A DNA stretch of 64,000 bases, taken from contig NZ_SMTK01000005.1 of NCBI RefSeq assembly GCF_004357995.1, positions 310,001 to 374,000 on the forward strand, written 5' to 3'. This stretch comes from Arthrobacter crusticola (GTDB lineage: Bacteria > Actinomycetota > Actinomycetes > Actinomycetales > Micrococcaceae). The notes beneath the pieces were generated by a model. The model made no database searches and was not told the DNA's origin. It was given only the letters and a program-made list of their open reading frames with translations. Position numbers and translations under genes: made by a program. How positions within the stretch are numbered: the first letter of the stretch is position 1; the number at the start of each line of letters is the position of its first letter. Of this stretch, positions 47,441-57,711 are shown in pieces.

Positions 47441-48997
47441 CTAGAGCTCCTTCGCGGTTGGTGCCTGCCCCTCCACCAGCGCTCGAACCGCCGTGGCAAA
47501 GGCATCACCCCGGTGGGCGTATGAGGAGAACTGATCCATTGAGGCGGCGGCCGGTGCGAGCAGAACGGTGTCGCCCTCCCCGGCGAGGCGGGCCGCCTCG
47601 GAGACCGCCCATTCCATCACCTGTGCACCCTCTCCCCCGCCCTCAGGGTGTCCGTTTCCAGTGTGACTGGTGTGCCAGCTGATGATGGGCACATCGGGAG
47701 CGTGTCGGTGCAGTGCCTCCTGCAGTGCCGTGCTGCCGGTCCCGATCAGGACCACGGCCCGCAGGCGGGCGGCGTGGGTGCGGACGAGGTCGTCGTAGGC
47801 GACGCCCTTGGAGAGGCCCCCGGCGATCCAGACCACCGAGGTGAAGGCGGCCAGGGAGGCCGAGGCTGCGTGCGGATTGGTGGCCTTGGAGTCGTTGATC
47901 CAGAGCACGCCCCCGGCGGAGGCGATGGCCTCGATGCGGTGCGCACCCGGGGAGTAGGTGCGGATCCCCTCCCGGACGGCTGCCGGAGAGATGCCCGCGG
48001 CCCGCACCAGGGCGGCGGCCGCCAGCGCGTTCGCCACAAGGTGGCGCGGCACGACGTCCCCGAGTTCACGGACCGACGCCAGTTCGGCGGCCGAGTCCCT
48101 GCGCTGTTCGATGAAGGCCCGGTCAACGAGGAGGTCCTCGACGACGCCCATCATGCTCACCGCGGGCGTGCCGGTGGTGAAGCCGACCGCCCGGCAGCCT
48201 TCGATCACCTCGGCTTCCTCGACCATCACCTCGGTCTCGTGCTGTTCGGCGTTGTAAATGCAGGCGATCCGGGTGCGATCGTAGATCTTGGCCTTCGCCG
48301 CGGCGTAGGCCTCGTAGCTGCCGTGCCAGTCGACGTGGTCCTCGGCGATATTGAGGCACACGCTGGCCAGCGCCGAGATCGACTCGCTCCAGTGGAGCTG
48401 AAAGCTGGAGAGCTCCACGGCGAGGAAGTCGAACCCCTGCGGGTCGCGGATCACATCGAGGATGGGTGTGCCCACGTTCCCGGCGGCCACGGCGCGCTTG
48501 CCGGCGGCCAGCAGCATTGACTCGGTCAGCCCGACCGTGGTCGTCTTGCCGTTCGTGCCGGTGATGGTGAGCCATTCGGCCGTTGGCCGGCCCTCGCGGA
48601 TGCGCACCCGCCAGGCCAGCTCGACGTCGCCCCAGATGGGGATACCGGCGTCGGCCGCGGCGGCCAGCAGGGGCTGGGCCGGGCTCCATCCGGGCGAGGC
48701 GATGATCAGCTCGGGCGCCTGCCCGTCGACCGGCGGGATGCCGGTGGTGGAGTCGGCGCCGAGGAGGACCTCGCGGACGCCGACGATCCGCAGCGTGTCG
48801 GCCTTGGCCCGGTTGTCCTCCGAGTCGGAGCCGTCGACGACGACGACGGCCGCGCCGAGCTCCACGAGGGTGTCGGCGGCGGAGAAACCCGAGGCGCCGA
48901 TGCCGGCGACGACGACCCGCAGCCCCCGCCAGTCGGCGTCCCAGCTCGTCAGCCCCGCCAGCCGTCCGGCCGTGCCCGATTCTGAAATGTCCGTCAA
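47441..48997 (-). CDS. murD: UDP-N-acetylmuramoylalanine-D-glutamate ligase
   Basis: 518 residues if translation starts at the TTG at 48997, whose TTGA overlaps the mraY stop in the coupled pattern used throughout the cluster and gives the usual MTDxS... start. An in-frame TTG four codons earlier is possible. Adds D-Glu to UDP-MurNAc-L-Ala. Motifs: VVVAGIGASGFSAADTL, ATP loop TGTNGKTTTVGL, NIAEDHVDWHG, and C-domain WINDSKATNPHA. Confidence 0.94.
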   Translation of the reverse strand: MTDISESGTAGRLAGLTSWDADWRGLRVVVAGIGASGFSAADTLVELGAAVVVVDGSDSEDNRAKADTLRIVGVREVLLGADSTTGIPPVDGQAPELIIASPGWSPAQPLLAAAADAGIPIWGDVELAWRVRIREGRPTAEWLTITGTNGKTTTVGLTESMLLAAGKRAVAAGNVGTPILDVIRDPQGFDFLAVELSSFQLHWSESISALASVCLNIAEDHVDWHGSYEAYAAAKAKIYDRTRIACIYNAEQHETEVMVEEAEVIEGCRAVGFTTGTPAVSMMGVVEDLLVDRAFIEQRRDSAAELASVRELGDVVPRHLVANALAAAALVRAAGISPAAVREGIRTYSPGAHRIEAIASAGGVLWINDSKATNPHAASASLAAFTSVVWIAGGLSKGVAYDDLVRTHAARLRAVVLIGTGSTALQEALHRHAPDVPIISWHTSHTGNGHPEGGGEGAQVMEWAVSEAARLAGEGDTVLLAPAAASMDQFSSYAHRGDAFATAVRALVEGQAPTAKEL

Positions 48998-50094
48998 CCC
49001 ACTACCCAATCCGCGTAGAAAATACCGAGCGCCACGGCCACGAAGAGGCCGCCGAGGATCCAGAACCGGACCACGACTGTGACCTCCTGCCAGCCCTTCA
49101 GCTCGAAGTGGTGCTGCAGCGGCGCCATCTTGAAGACGCGCTTTCCGCCGGTCGCCTTGAAGTAGCCGACCTGGATGATCACCGAGAGGGTGATCATCAC
49201 GAACAGGCCCGCCATGACCACCAGCAGGAGCTGGGTCCGGGAGAGGATCGCGAAGCCGGCGATCGCGCCGCCGATCGCCAGGGAGCCGGTGTCACCCATG
49301 AAGATCTTCGCCGGCGAGGTGTTCCACCATAGGAAGCCCACCAGCGCGCCGGCCATCGATCCGGCGATGAGCGCCAGGTCCAGCGGGTCGCGCACCTCGT
49401 AGCAGACGTTCACCGGGACCTGCAGGGAGCCGCAGCTCTGGTTGGACTGCCAGATGCCCATCAGCATGTACGCGGCGAAGACGAGGATGGAAGCGCCCGC
49501 GGCGAGCCCGTCGAGCCCGTCGGCAAGGTTCACCCCGTTGGTGGCGGCGGTCATGATCAGGTTCGACCACAGGACGAACAGGATCGCCCCGACCAGCGTG
49601 CCCGCGAAGGCAAGGTCCACCGACGTGTCCCGCAGGAAGGAGATGGCCGTCGAAGCCGGCGTGCGGCCCTGCTCGTCCGGGAACTGGAGGGCCAGCACCG
49701 CGAAGAGGATGCCGACGAAACTCTGCCCGGCGATTTTCGCGCCGGCGCTGAGCCCGAGGCTGCGCTGCTTGGAGATCTTGATGTAGTCGTCGAAGAAACC
49801 GACGGCGCCCATCCCGGCCGTCACCAGCAGCAGGAGCAGTCCCGAGACACTCGGCCCGGTCGAGGCGCCGAGCAGCGCCATCACGCCGTGGGTGAGGAAG
49901 TAGGCGAGCAGCACCGAGCCGACGATCACCGCGCCGCCCATGGTGGGGGTGCCGCGCTTGGTGTGGTGCGCCGTCGGGCCGTCGTCGCGGATGAACTGGC
50001 CGTAGCTCTTCCGGACCAGGAGTTTTATGAAAAGTGGAGTGCCGACAAGTGCGAAGAACAGCGCCGACGCCGAACCGATCAGGAGGGCGATCAC
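48994..50094 (-). CDS. mraY: Phospho-N-acetylmuramoyl-pentapeptide transferase
   Basis: 366-residue integral membrane enzyme that makes lipid I. Ten spans and the family motifs DDGPTAHHTKRGTPTMGG, GFFDDYIKI (Asp pair), NGVNLADGLDGLAAG, and FMGDTGSLAIGG, PLQHHFELKGW. The GTG start overlaps the murF stop by 4 bp (GTGA). Confidence 0.97.
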   Translation of the reverse strand: MIALLIGSASALFFALVGTPLFIKLLVRKSYGQFIRDDGPTAHHTKRGTPTMGGAVIVGSVLLAYFLTHGVMALLGASTGPSVSGLLLLLVTAGMGAVGFFDDYIKISKQRSLGLSAGAKIAGQSFVGILFAVLALQFPDEQGRTPASTAISFLRDTSVDLAFAGTLVGAILFVLWSNLIMTAATNGVNLADGLDGLAAGASILVFAAYMLMGIWQSNQSCGSLQVPVNVCYEVRDPLDLALIAGSMAGALVGFLWWNTSPAKIFMGDTGSLAIGGAIAGFAILSRTQLLLVVMAGLFVMITLSVIIQVGYFKATGGKRVFKMAPLQHHFELKGWQEVTVVVRFWILGGLFVAVALGIFYADWVVG

Positions 50095-51626
50095 GGCTGG
50101 GGGCTCCTTCGGGGGGCAGTGCCGTCCGGGCTGGCGGCTGGAGGCTGGATGGGGTGCGGTGGCACTGGATCCGGCGAGCCGGCAGCATCAGGGAGCAATG
50201 CTATCCGATCCCCCAGGAACCTCAGGCCCGCCCCGTTGGAGGACTTGAACAGCACGATGTCACCGGGCCGCAGCTCGGCCCGCAGCAGCGCCTCGGCCGC
50301 CTCCGCATCGGGCACCTGCTGGATCTCGTCGCCCCAGGAGCCTTCGAGCAGGGCGCCGTTGAACAGGGCGCGGACGTTGTCGCCGCCGACGACGACGAGC
50401 TTGGAGATGTTCAGCCGCACGACGACCCGGCCGAGGAGATCGTGCTCCTCGATGGAGGACTCCCCCAGTTCAAGCATTTCGCCCAGTACGGCCCAGGTGC
50501 GGCGCCGGCCGGCTCCGAGTTCGGCAAGGGTGCGCAGGGCCGCCCGCATCGACTCCGGGTTGGCGTTGTAGGCATCGTTGATGACGGTGACCCCGTCGGC
50601 CCGTTCGGTGAGTTCCATCCGCCAGCGGCTCTTCGCGGCCTGGGTGCGGAGCGCGGAGGCGATGCGCTCCCCGGGCACGCCGAGGGCCCAGCCCACGGAG
50701 GCGGCCGCGAGCAGGTTGGCCGTATGGTGGAGGCCCAGCAGCGGGGACACCACCGGGTGGGAGGTGCCGTCGGGGAGCACGAGGTCGAAGGCGGGGTGGC
50801 CCTCGGGCGTCGTGGTGCTCCCGGCCGCGGCGAGGATGTCACCGTCGGCGGCCTCGAAGTCCCCGGAGGAGGTGAAGTAGACGCGCCGGGCGCTGGTGCG
50901 CGAACGCATGGCCAGCACCCGCTCGTCGTCGGCGTTGATCACGGCCGTCGCTCCGGGGCCCAGGGCGGCGAACAGCTCGCCCTTGGCGCGGGCAATGGCC
51001 TCCACCCCGCCGAACTCCCCCACGTGGGCGGAGCCGACGCCGAGCACGACGCCGATGTCCGGCTGGACCATGTCCGCAAGGTAGGTGATGTTGCCGGCCT
51101 TCGTGGCACCCATCTCGATGATGAGGTAGCGCGTTCCGTAGTCGGCGCGGAACACCGTCAGCGGGACCCCGACCTCGCCGTTATAGGAACCGGTGGGTGC
51201 CACGGTGGGGCCTTCGGCGTCCAACAGGCCGGCCAGGAGGTCCTTGGTGGTGGTCTTCCCGGCCGACCCGGTGATGCCCACGACGGTCAGCGGTCCGCTG
51301 GCGCGGAGCCGGCGCACGGACTCGGCGGCGAGGACCCCCATGGCGAGCACGGCGTCGGGCACGATCACGGCGGGCAGGTCGGATCCATCGGCTCCGCTGA
51401 CCGGGCGCTCGGCGAGGGCCAGGACGGCGCCCGCGGCGAAGGCCTGGACGGCGTAGTCGTGGCCGTCGGTCACCTCGCCGGGTTTGGCGATGAACAGGCC
51501 CCCCGGGAGGACCTCGCGCGAGTCGGTGGCCGCGGAGGTGACGGTGAGGGTGGGGTTTCGGCTGGCACCCTGTGAAAGGTGGCCGCCGGTGAGTGCCGCG
51601 ATGTCGGCTGCGCTGAATTCAATCAT
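50091..51626 (-). CDS. murF: UDP-MurNAc-tripeptide:D-Ala-D-Ala ligase
   Basis: 511 residues. Adds D-Ala-D-Ala to complete the pentapeptide. ATP loop VVGITGSAGKTTTKDLLA, then GVPLTVFRADYGTRYLIIEMG, VVLGVGSAHVGEFGG and VINDAYNANPESMRAAL. A Pro-rich, non-conserved tail (VPPHPIQPPAAS) follows the C-terminal domain. The murE stop is 6 bp upstream; coupled with mraY. Confidence 0.96.
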   Translation of the reverse strand: MIEFSAADIAALTGGHLSQGASRNPTLTVTSAATDSREVLPGGLFIAKPGEVTDGHDYAVQAFAAGAVLALAERPVSGADGSDLPAVIVPDAVLAMGVLAAESVRRLRASGPLTVVGITGSAGKTTTKDLLAGLLDAEGPTVAPTGSYNGEVGVPLTVFRADYGTRYLIIEMGATKAGNITYLADMVQPDIGVVLGVGSAHVGEFGGVEAIARAKGELFAALGPGATAVINADDERVLAMRSRTSARRVYFTSSGDFEAADGDILAAAGSTTTPEGHPAFDLVLPDGTSHPVVSPLLGLHHTANLLAAASVGWALGVPGERIASALRTQAAKSRWRMELTERADGVTVINDAYNANPESMRAALRTLAELGAGRRRTWAVLGEMLELGESSIEEHDLLGRVVVRLNISKLVVVGGDNVRALFNGALLEGSWGDEIQQVPDAEAAEALLRAELRPGDIVLFKSSNGAGLRFLGDRIALLPDAAGSPDPVPPHPIQPPAASPDGTAPRRSPQP

Positions 51627-51632
51627 GACGGT

Positions 51633-53294
51633 CTAGGACTCTATCGCCACAGGCGTGCGCACAGAGAATCCGTGCCTTGTCAACGAGGCGGCGAGCTCCA
51701 CGCGGTCGTCGAGGGCGTGGTTGACGCCCTTGATCTCCTGCCAGACCTCGTGGCCCCGGCCCGCGACCAGGACGGTGTCCCGCTCCCCCGCCATCGCCAC
51801 GGCCGCCTCGATGGCCTCCGCCCGGGGGAACACCTCGAGCACCTCGCAGGCAAGGTTTTCGGCCCGCACCGCCTCCCGTGCGCCGGCGAGGACACCGCGC
51901 CGGATCTGTTCCTCGTCCTCGTCGTGCGGGTCGTCGTCGGTGACGATGACCACGTCGGCGAGGCGCGCCGCGGCCGCTCCCATGATGGGCCGCTTGGTCT
52001 CATCGCGCTGTCCGGTGGCGCCGAACACGATGATGACCCGGGAGCCGGGATCGGGGCGGCGCACCGCGGCGAGGGTGCGCACCAGGGCGTCGGGGTTGTG
52101 GGCGAAGTCCACGATGCCCGTCGGAGCGTCGCTGATGAGCTGCATCCGCCCGGGCACCTGCACGGTGAAGGGATCGTGTGCGGCGGCGGCGCGCTGCAGA
52201 TCCTCCGGGTCCACCCCGGAGGCGAGCACCATCACCGCGGCAAGGGCCGCGTTGGAGACGTTGAACGTGCCCGGAAGGCCCGTCGACAGCGCCAGGGCCG
52301 TCCCGCCGGGCCCGCGCAGGGTGAACCGGTGGCCCAGGCCAGCCGGTTCGATCGCCTCGACCGTCCAGTCCGCGGACGCACCGGCCGGCGCGTCCGGGTC
52401 GGTGCGCAGGGTCACCACCGGCCCGGTGGCGGCCGCGGCCATCCGCGCGCCCCATTCGTCGTCGACGGTGACCACGCCGACGCGGGAGCGTCCGGCGCCG
52501 AAGAGGGAGGCCTTGACGGCGAAGTAGGACTCCATGTCGCCGTGCAGGTCGAGGTGGTCCTGGGTGAGGTTGGTGAAGCCGGCGACGTCGAACACCACGC
52601 CGTCCACCCGGCCGTATTCGAGGGCGTGGGAGGAGACCTCCATGGCGGCCGCGCCGAGTCCGCGTTCGCGCATCAGGGCAAGGAGGGAGTGGACCTGCGG
52701 TGATTCGGGAGTGGTGAGGGTGCTTGGGATGGCCTCGGCTCCGGCGAGGATCTCGATGGTGCCGATGAGCCCGGTGGTGCGGCCCAGGGCCCGCAGGAGG
52801 GCGTTGATGAAGTAGGTGGTGGTGGTTTTGCCGTTGGTGCCCGTGACCCCGAAAAGCACCGGCCGCGCGGCGTCGGCGGGCTGGCTGGCGAACACGGCGG
52901 CTGACAGCGGGCCGACGAGCAGCCGGGGCCGCTCCGCCACGAGGACCGGGAGCGCGGAGGCGGCGGGCCCCGCCCCGACCAGGGCGGCCCCTTCGGCGTC
53001 AGTCAGCACGGCGACGGCCCCGCCGGCAACTGCCTGCGCGGTGAACTCGGCCCCGTGGCGCTGCGCGCCGGGCACGGCGATGTAGAGGTCGCCGGGAGCG
53101 GCGGCCCGGGAGTCAACGGCCACCCCGGTCAGCTGCAGGGAGCCCACCGGCGAATCCCGCACCGGCGCCCCGTCCACGGTGATGGTGGGCAGGGCGGCGT
53201 CGAGCCCGCCCAGGGCAGCGGCAAGGGACACCGGTTGGACATGCCGGGGCCTCATTCCAAGGCCTGCGGCGCTTGGAGGGGTGTTGATTGACAC
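51633..53294 (-). CDS. murE: UDP-MurNAc-tripeptide synthetase
   Basis: 553 residues from a GTG; an internal ATG thirteen codons later is an alternative start. Adds the third amino acid of the stem. ATP loop FGVTGTNGKTTTTYF, NLTQDHLDLHGDMESYF, DFAHNPDALVRTL. Where meso-DAP enzymes have a DNPR motif, this protein reads DDDPHDED, which favours L-Lys over meso-diaminopimelate as substrate and fits the A3/A4-type peptidoglycan of Micrococcaceae. That specificity is inferred from the motif, not proven. Confidence 0.93.
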   Translation of the reverse strand: MSINTPPSAAGLGMRPRHVQPVSLAAALGGLDAALPTITVDGAPVRDSPVGSLQLTGVAVDSRAAAPGDLYIAVPGAQRHGAEFTAQAVAGGAVAVLTDAEGAALVGAGPAASALPVLVAERPRLLVGPLSAAVFASQPADAARPVLFGVTGTNGKTTTTYFINALLRALGRTTGLIGTIEILAGAEAIPSTLTTPESPQVHSLLALMRERGLGAAAMEVSSHALEYGRVDGVVFDVAGFTNLTQDHLDLHGDMESYFAVKASLFGAGRSRVGVVTVDDEWGARMAAAATGPVVTLRTDPDAPAGASADWTVEAIEPAGLGHRFTLRGPGGTALALSTGLPGTFNVSNAALAAVMVLASGVDPEDLQRAAAAHDPFTVQVPGRMQLISDAPTGIVDFAHNPDALVRTLAAVRRPDPGSRVIIVFGATGQRDETKRPIMGAAAARLADVVIVTDDDPHDEDEEQIRRGVLAGAREAVRAENLACEVLEVFPRAEAIEAAVAMAGERDTVLVAGRGHEVWQEIKGVNHALDDRVELAASLTRHGFSVRTPVAIES

Positions 53295-53312
53295 GGAGCT
53301 TTTACTTTCGGA

Positions 53313-55103
53313 TCAGTATTCGACGGGGTAGGCCTCGGGCTTACCCGCCGACGGTGGAACGTTCGATGCGTTGAGGACCTGCTTCATCACCTTTTGGAAC
53401 GATTCGCCCGGCACAAGGTAATAGAGGTCGCCCTGCGGACGCTGCAGGGTCACCACCACAACGTATTCAGGGTCCTCGATCGGGGCGATCCCGGCATAGG
53501 ACAGAGTGTAGCCGTCGTATCCGCCGTTGGGCCCGGGCGCTTCGGCGGTGCCGGTCTTCGAACCGACCCGGTACTGTTCGAGCGCGCCGGACTTGCCTGA
53601 GCCTTCGACGGTGACCGTCTCGAGGAGCTTCTGCAGCTTCTTGGCCGTCGGTTCCGAGACGACCTCGGTGCCCTCGCCCTGGGGCACCTTGTGTTCGGTG
53701 CCGTCCGGATCGATGTAGGCGTCGATCAGCCGGGGCGGGAGCCGGACGCCGTCATTGGCGACCGTCTGGAACACCATGGCGGTGTGGAGGGCGGTCTGGG
53801 CCAGGCCCTGCCCGAAGAGGACCGTGTACTGCTGGCGGTCGTCCCAGGTTTCGGGCTTTGGCAGGAGGCCGCGGGTTTCGCCGTTGAGCCCCGTGTTCAG
53901 CTCCTCGCCGATTCCGAACTTCTTCAACCAGTCGTAGCGCTGCTGCTTGGTGAGCTGCTCGCCAATCTTGACGGTGCCCGTGTTGAGCGACTTGGCGAAG
54001 ATGCCGGCCACGGTGCGGCGCTCCTCGCCGTGCGCGTAGGCGTCCTTGAACGTCTGGTTCCCCACGGTGTAGAGCGGGGGGATCTCGAACCGGGTGGTCG
54101 GCTCGATGATCCCTTCCTCAAGCCCGGCGGCAAGGGTGATCAGCTTGGTGGTCGAGCCGGGCTCGAAGGCCGCGGTCACCGACAGCGGGCTGCGGAACTC
54201 GGGCGGGGTGGCCCCCGGGTTGTTGGGGTCCGGCGTCGTCGATTCGGCGAGAGCCCGAATGGCTCCGGTCTTGGCTTCGACGACGACGATATTGCCCCAC
54301 TCGGCGTTGTAGTCCTTTACCTGCGAGGCGATGGTCTGCTGCGCGAACCACTGGAGGTCCTGGTCAATGGTGAGCTTCACGGACTGGCCGTCCTTGGCGG
54401 GCACGTCCTCGTTGGTGGCGTAGGGGATGCGGATCCCGTCGCCGCCGATCTCATAGGTCTTACTGCCCGCCTTGCCGGTGAGCTTGTCGGTCAGGGACAG
54501 CTCAAGGCCCTCGCGGGGCTCCCCGTCCGGGCCGACGTAGCCAATGATCGACCCGGCCACCGAACCCGCCGGGTAGGTGCGCACACTCGTCTTGTCCGCG
54601 TACACGCCCGGCAGGCCGACGGCCAGGGCGCGGTTCTTGACCTCGGGGGTGACGGTGCGGGCCACGTAGTTGAAGCTCTTGTCCCCCTGGATGGAGGCGC
54701 GCAGGGTTTCGGCGTCGATGCCGAGCACTGCTGAAAGCTCATCGAAACCCTGCTCGATCGGCAGGTCGAGTTCCCGTTCGCCCAGCTCCTCGTTGTACCG
54801 GTCAAAGGTTTCACCGCCGCTGAGCCGCTGGTCGACGACGATGTCGAAGCGTTCGACGCTGCGGGCGAAGTACTTCCCGTTGGTGTCGACGATGGATCCG
54901 CGCACCGGCTGCACCGCGGTGGTGGTGAGCCGCTTCGACAGACCGGCCTGGGCCAGCCCGTTCAGGTCGAGGGCCTGCAGCTGGAACAAGCGGACGCCGA
55001 GTACCAGCAGCAGGACCAGGACGAAGGCAAGCCCTATGCGCAAGCGCCGAGATCCGAGCGCTACGCGTAGGGCGTCCTGGCTGCCGGCTTTGGGGTGTGC
55101 CAC
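53313..55103 (-). CDS. ftsI: Septal penicillin-binding protein FtsI (PBP3)
   Basis: 596-residue class B transpeptidase that crosslinks septal peptidoglycan with FtsW. Short basic cytoplasmic tail, one span (about 21-43), the PBP dimerisation domain (RGSIVDTNGKYFA...), and the transpeptidase domain with S317-T-T-K320 (nucleophile S317), S372-L-N374 and K516-T-G518. No PASTA domains follow. 18 bp before murE and 65 bp after ftsL. Confidence 0.96.
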   Translation of the reverse strand: MAHPKAGSQDALRVALGSRRLRIGLAFVLVLLLVLGVRLFQLQALDLNGLAQAGLSKRLTTTAVQPVRGSIVDTNGKYFARSVERFDIVVDQRLSGGETFDRYNEELGERELDLPIEQGFDELSAVLGIDAETLRASIQGDKSFNYVARTVTPEVKNRALAVGLPGVYADKTSVRTYPAGSVAGSIIGYVGPDGEPREGLELSLTDKLTGKAGSKTYEIGGDGIRIPYATNEDVPAKDGQSVKLTIDQDLQWFAQQTIASQVKDYNAEWGNIVVVEAKTGAIRALAESTTPDPNNPGATPPEFRSPLSVTAAFEPGSTTKLITLAAGLEEGIIEPTTRFEIPPLYTVGNQTFKDAYAHGEERRTVAGIFAKSLNTGTVKIGEQLTKQQRYDWLKKFGIGEELNTGLNGETRGLLPKPETWDDRQQYTVLFGQGLAQTALHTAMVFQTVANDGVRLPPRLIDAYIDPDGTEHKVPQGEGTEVVSEPTAKKLQKLLETVTVEGSGKSGALEQYRVGSKTGTAEAPGPNGGYDGYTLSYAGIAPIEDPEYVVVVTLQRPQGDLYYLVPGESFQKVMKQVLNASNVPPSAGKPEAYPVEY

Positions 55104-55168
55104 GTGGGGTCCTTGATGATCGCGGGGAGTTTCTTGGCGGGGAACGGGCGGCCCGGCGGGCCGGGTTC

Positions 55169-55936
55169 CTAGCGGGAGCTGGGGAACTGGGCGGGACCGG
55201 GGATGGTGCCGCCGGCCGCGCCGGTGGGGTGCTCGGGGGCAGCGCCCTGCCCGGGTACCGCGCTGCGTGCCTGCTCCGGCAGTTCGACCGCGGGAGCCTC
55301 AGCCGCGGGAGCCTCCGCGGCCTGCCCTTCGGCGGCGTCGGCCGGCGCCGGGACGGGCGCGGCCTCGGCGGGCGCCGGAGCGGGCTCCGGTTCCGCGGCG
55401 GCCTCCGGTGCCGCGGGCGGGGCGGGAACGGGTGCGCCCTGGGCCGTGACGACCTCGGGCGCGGCAATGAGCGCTTCGGGGGTGCTGCCTTCCTTGGCGG
55501 GCTCGGGGGTGCCTGTGACCTTTCCAATCTCAAGGTCAATGGAGCCGAACGTCGGGGAGGACACCATGCCGAGCTTGGTTGCGGCGGCTGCCAGGTTCTG
55601 GGGCGCGCCGCGGTCTTCGAGCCGCTGGACGAGGGCTTCGTTCTCCTGGCTCAGCGCCACCTGCTGGCCGCGGAGCTGGACCAGTTCGTACTGGGTGCTC
55701 GAGACGGAGATGTTAAGGATCAGCACGGCCACGAGCGCGGCGACCAGCAGCGCGCAGCTGAACACCGCGAAGGGCACCCGGCGGCGCGAGGGGCGCGCCG
55801 GAACCACCGAGAGCGGTGTCCGGGGGCGTTGGGGCGTTCCGGGCGAGGGCCTTCCGCGGCGGACGGGATGAGAGGCAAGGGCGCTGCTGCCGGAAGTCGC
55901 GGGTGGCCGGGTGTGCGCACTCAATGCCTGGCTCAT
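55169..55936 (-). CDS. ftsL: FtsL-like division protein with long Ala/Pro/Glu C-terminal tail
   Basis: 255 residues. Basic cytoplasmic head, a single span ([22 protein letters not shown], about 53-74), then a short coiled coil ([25 protein letters not shown]) and [12 protein letters not shown]. Position between rsmH and ftsI and this layout identify FtsL. The last half (about 145-255) is low-complexity Ala/Pro/Glu with no counterpart in E. coli FtsL. It overlaps rsmH by 4 bp. Confidence 0.85.
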   Translation of the reverse strand: MSQALSAHTRPPATSGSSALASHPVRRGRPSPGTPQRPRTPLSVVPARPSRRRVPFAVFSCALLVAALVAVLILNISVSSTQYELVQLRGQQVALSQENEALVQRLEDRGAPQNLAAAATKLGMVSSPTFGSIDLEIGKVTGTPEPAKEGSTPEALIAAPEVVTAQGAPVPAPPAAPEAAAEPEPAPAPAEAAPVPAPADAAEGQAAEAPAAEAPAVELPEQARSAVPGQGAAPEHPTGAAGGTIPGPAQFPSSR

Positions 55937-56934
55937 GTTGTTTTCCTGTCCTTGGGACCTCGTGTGATTTTTTCGACAGCCCTGAGCTTCGCCGACGCCG
56001 CCCTGGGGTTTTCCTGTATCTCCTGCTCCGTCGGAGCCTCGGTGCCCCGGGTGAGAAGCCGCAGATATGGCTTGTGCTCCTCGAGTTCCACCGGGAACCC
56101 GACCGGAGCCGAAGACTTGCTTCCGGCCGCGAAGGCGCTCTTCACGATCCGGTCCTCGAGGGAGTGGTAGGACAGCGCGACGATCCGGCCACCGACACTC
56201 AGGGCGTCGATGGCGGCCGGCACGGCCCGCTGGAGCACGGTCAGCTCTTCGTTGACCTCGATCCGCAGCGCCTGGAAGGTGCGCTTGGCGGGGTGGCCGC
56301 CGGTGCGGGCGGCCGAGGCTGGCACGACCGAGCGGATGACTTCGACGAGCCGGCCCGTGGTCGTGATGGGAGCGGCGGCGCGTGCCTCGACGATGGCGGA
56401 GGAGATCCGTCCGGCGAACTTCTCCTCGCCCCAGGAGCGGATGATCCGCAGGAGGTCCTCGCGGGAGTAGGTGTTGACGATCGTGGCGGCGGTGGCCCCG
56501 CGGCTGGTGTCCATCCGCATGTCGAGCGGCGCGTCGTAGGAGTAGGCGAATCCCCGCTCGCGTTCGTCGAGCTGCAGCGAGGAGACCCCAAGGTCGAAGA
56601 GGACGGCGTCGACGCCGGGAATCCCGAGATCGGCGAGGGCCTCGCCGATCTCGTCGTAGACGGCGTGGACGAGGTCAAGCCGGTCATCGAACCGGCTGAG
56701 ACGGGCACCGGCGAGGCTCAGGGCCTGGGGGTCGCGGTCGATCCCCACGAGGTGCGCCGTGGGGAAGGCCTCGAGCATGGTTTCGGAGTGTCCGCCCATC
56801 CCGAGGGTCGCATCGACAATGACGGGACGGCGGTCTGCCGCGGCGGCGGCCTCGACGGCGGGAGCCAGGAGCATGACGGAGCGTTCGCGCAGAACCGGGA
56901 TGTGCCGATCGCCGGTCGGGCGCTCATCGCTCAT
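55933..56934 (-). CDS. rsmH: 16S rRNA (cytosine-1402-N4)-methyltransferase
   Basis: 333 residues. SAM-dependent methyltransferase of C1402 in 16S rRNA. Motifs: [32 protein letters not shown] (SAM-binding), [14 protein letters not shown], and the C-terminal [32 protein letters not shown]. Overlaps ftsL by ATGA. A 285-bp gap without a recognisable gene separates it from mraZ. Confidence 0.97.
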   Translation of the reverse strand: MSDERPTGDRHIPVLRERSVMLLAPAVEAAAAADRRPVIVDATLGMGGHSETMLEAFPTAHLVGIDRDPQALSLAGARLSRFDDRLDLVHAVYDEIGEALADLGIPGVDAVLFDLGVSSLQLDERERGFAYSYDAPLDMRMDTSRGATAATIVNTYSREDLLRIIRSWGEEKFAGRISSAIVEARAAAPITTTGRLVEVIRSVVPASAARTGGHPAKRTFQALRIEVNEELTVLQRAVPAAIDALSVGGRIVALSYHSLEDRIVKSAFAAGSKSSAPVGFPVELEEHKPYLRLLTRGTEAPTEQEIQENPRAASAKLRAVEKITRGPKDRKTT

Positions 56935-57219
56935 GCACTGACTCCTTCCTGAGTGTGGCTGTCCACCCGCACCACCTAAGCGGTGTTGGTGCGGTCGGTT
57001 GGTACGAATGGTCCACGCGTCGGGAGGTGTCCTTGAATCAGATCCCCATCCGGCCGGCCGTCCGTCCGCCTGGCTCCGGGGAAGTGAAGCCAGGTGAATC
57101 AGGGCGTCCGGCGGCTGGAGATCTCATCCAAGAAATTCACGCCGCGTCGTTTTTGTGCAGTTGTTCCGGACCGGGCGGTCTGGTCTTTTCGGTGGTTCCG
57201 GCCGGGGAGCCGGTGCCGC

Positions 57220-57651
57220 CTAGAAGATTCCCGGCAGTCCCTCATCATCCGTTTCGGAGAACGCTGTTTCCTTCTCCTCCAGATAGCTGTTCCAGGCTTC
57301 CGCATCCCAGATCTCGGCCCGGCTTCCCGCGCCGATCACTGCGAGCTCCCGATCCAATCCGGCATACGAGCGAAGCGCGGGCGGAATAGTTATCCGGCCC
57401 TGCTTATCCGGCACTTCATCCGAAGCCCCGGAGAGGAAAACCCGAATGTAATCCCGTGCCTGACGGGAAGAAATCGGAGCCGACCTCATTTGCTCGTGAA
57501 CCTTTTCGAATTCGCTCTGGCTAAAAACGTAAATGCAACGTTCCTGCCCTCTGGTCAGCACCAAACCGGACGAGAGTTCCTCCCGGAACTTCGCCGGCAG
57601 GATCAACCTGCCCTTCTCATCGAGACGGGGGGTATGGGTCCCGAGGAACAT
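57220..57651 (-). CDS. mraZ: Transcriptional regulator MraZ
   Basis: 143 residues with two AbrB-like swapped-hairpin halves: [24 protein letters not shown] and [17 protein letters not shown]. First gene of the dcw cluster. In other bacteria MraZ binds TGGGG/GTGGG-type repeats upstream of itself and represses the cluster; matching repeats lie at 57712-57769. Confidence 0.96.
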   Translation of the reverse strand: MFLGTHTPRLDEKGRLILPAKFREELSSGLVLTRGQERCIYVFSQSEFEKVHEQMRSAPISSRQARDYIRVFLSGASDEVPDKQGRITIPPALRSYAGLDRELAVIGAGSRAEIWDAEAWNSYLEEKETAFSETDDEGLPGIF

Positions 57652-57711
57652 CCCCCACCGCCTGTTCTGACTCGGGCGAAGGCCGGTTCGTTACCGATTC
57701 GCTCTTATATT

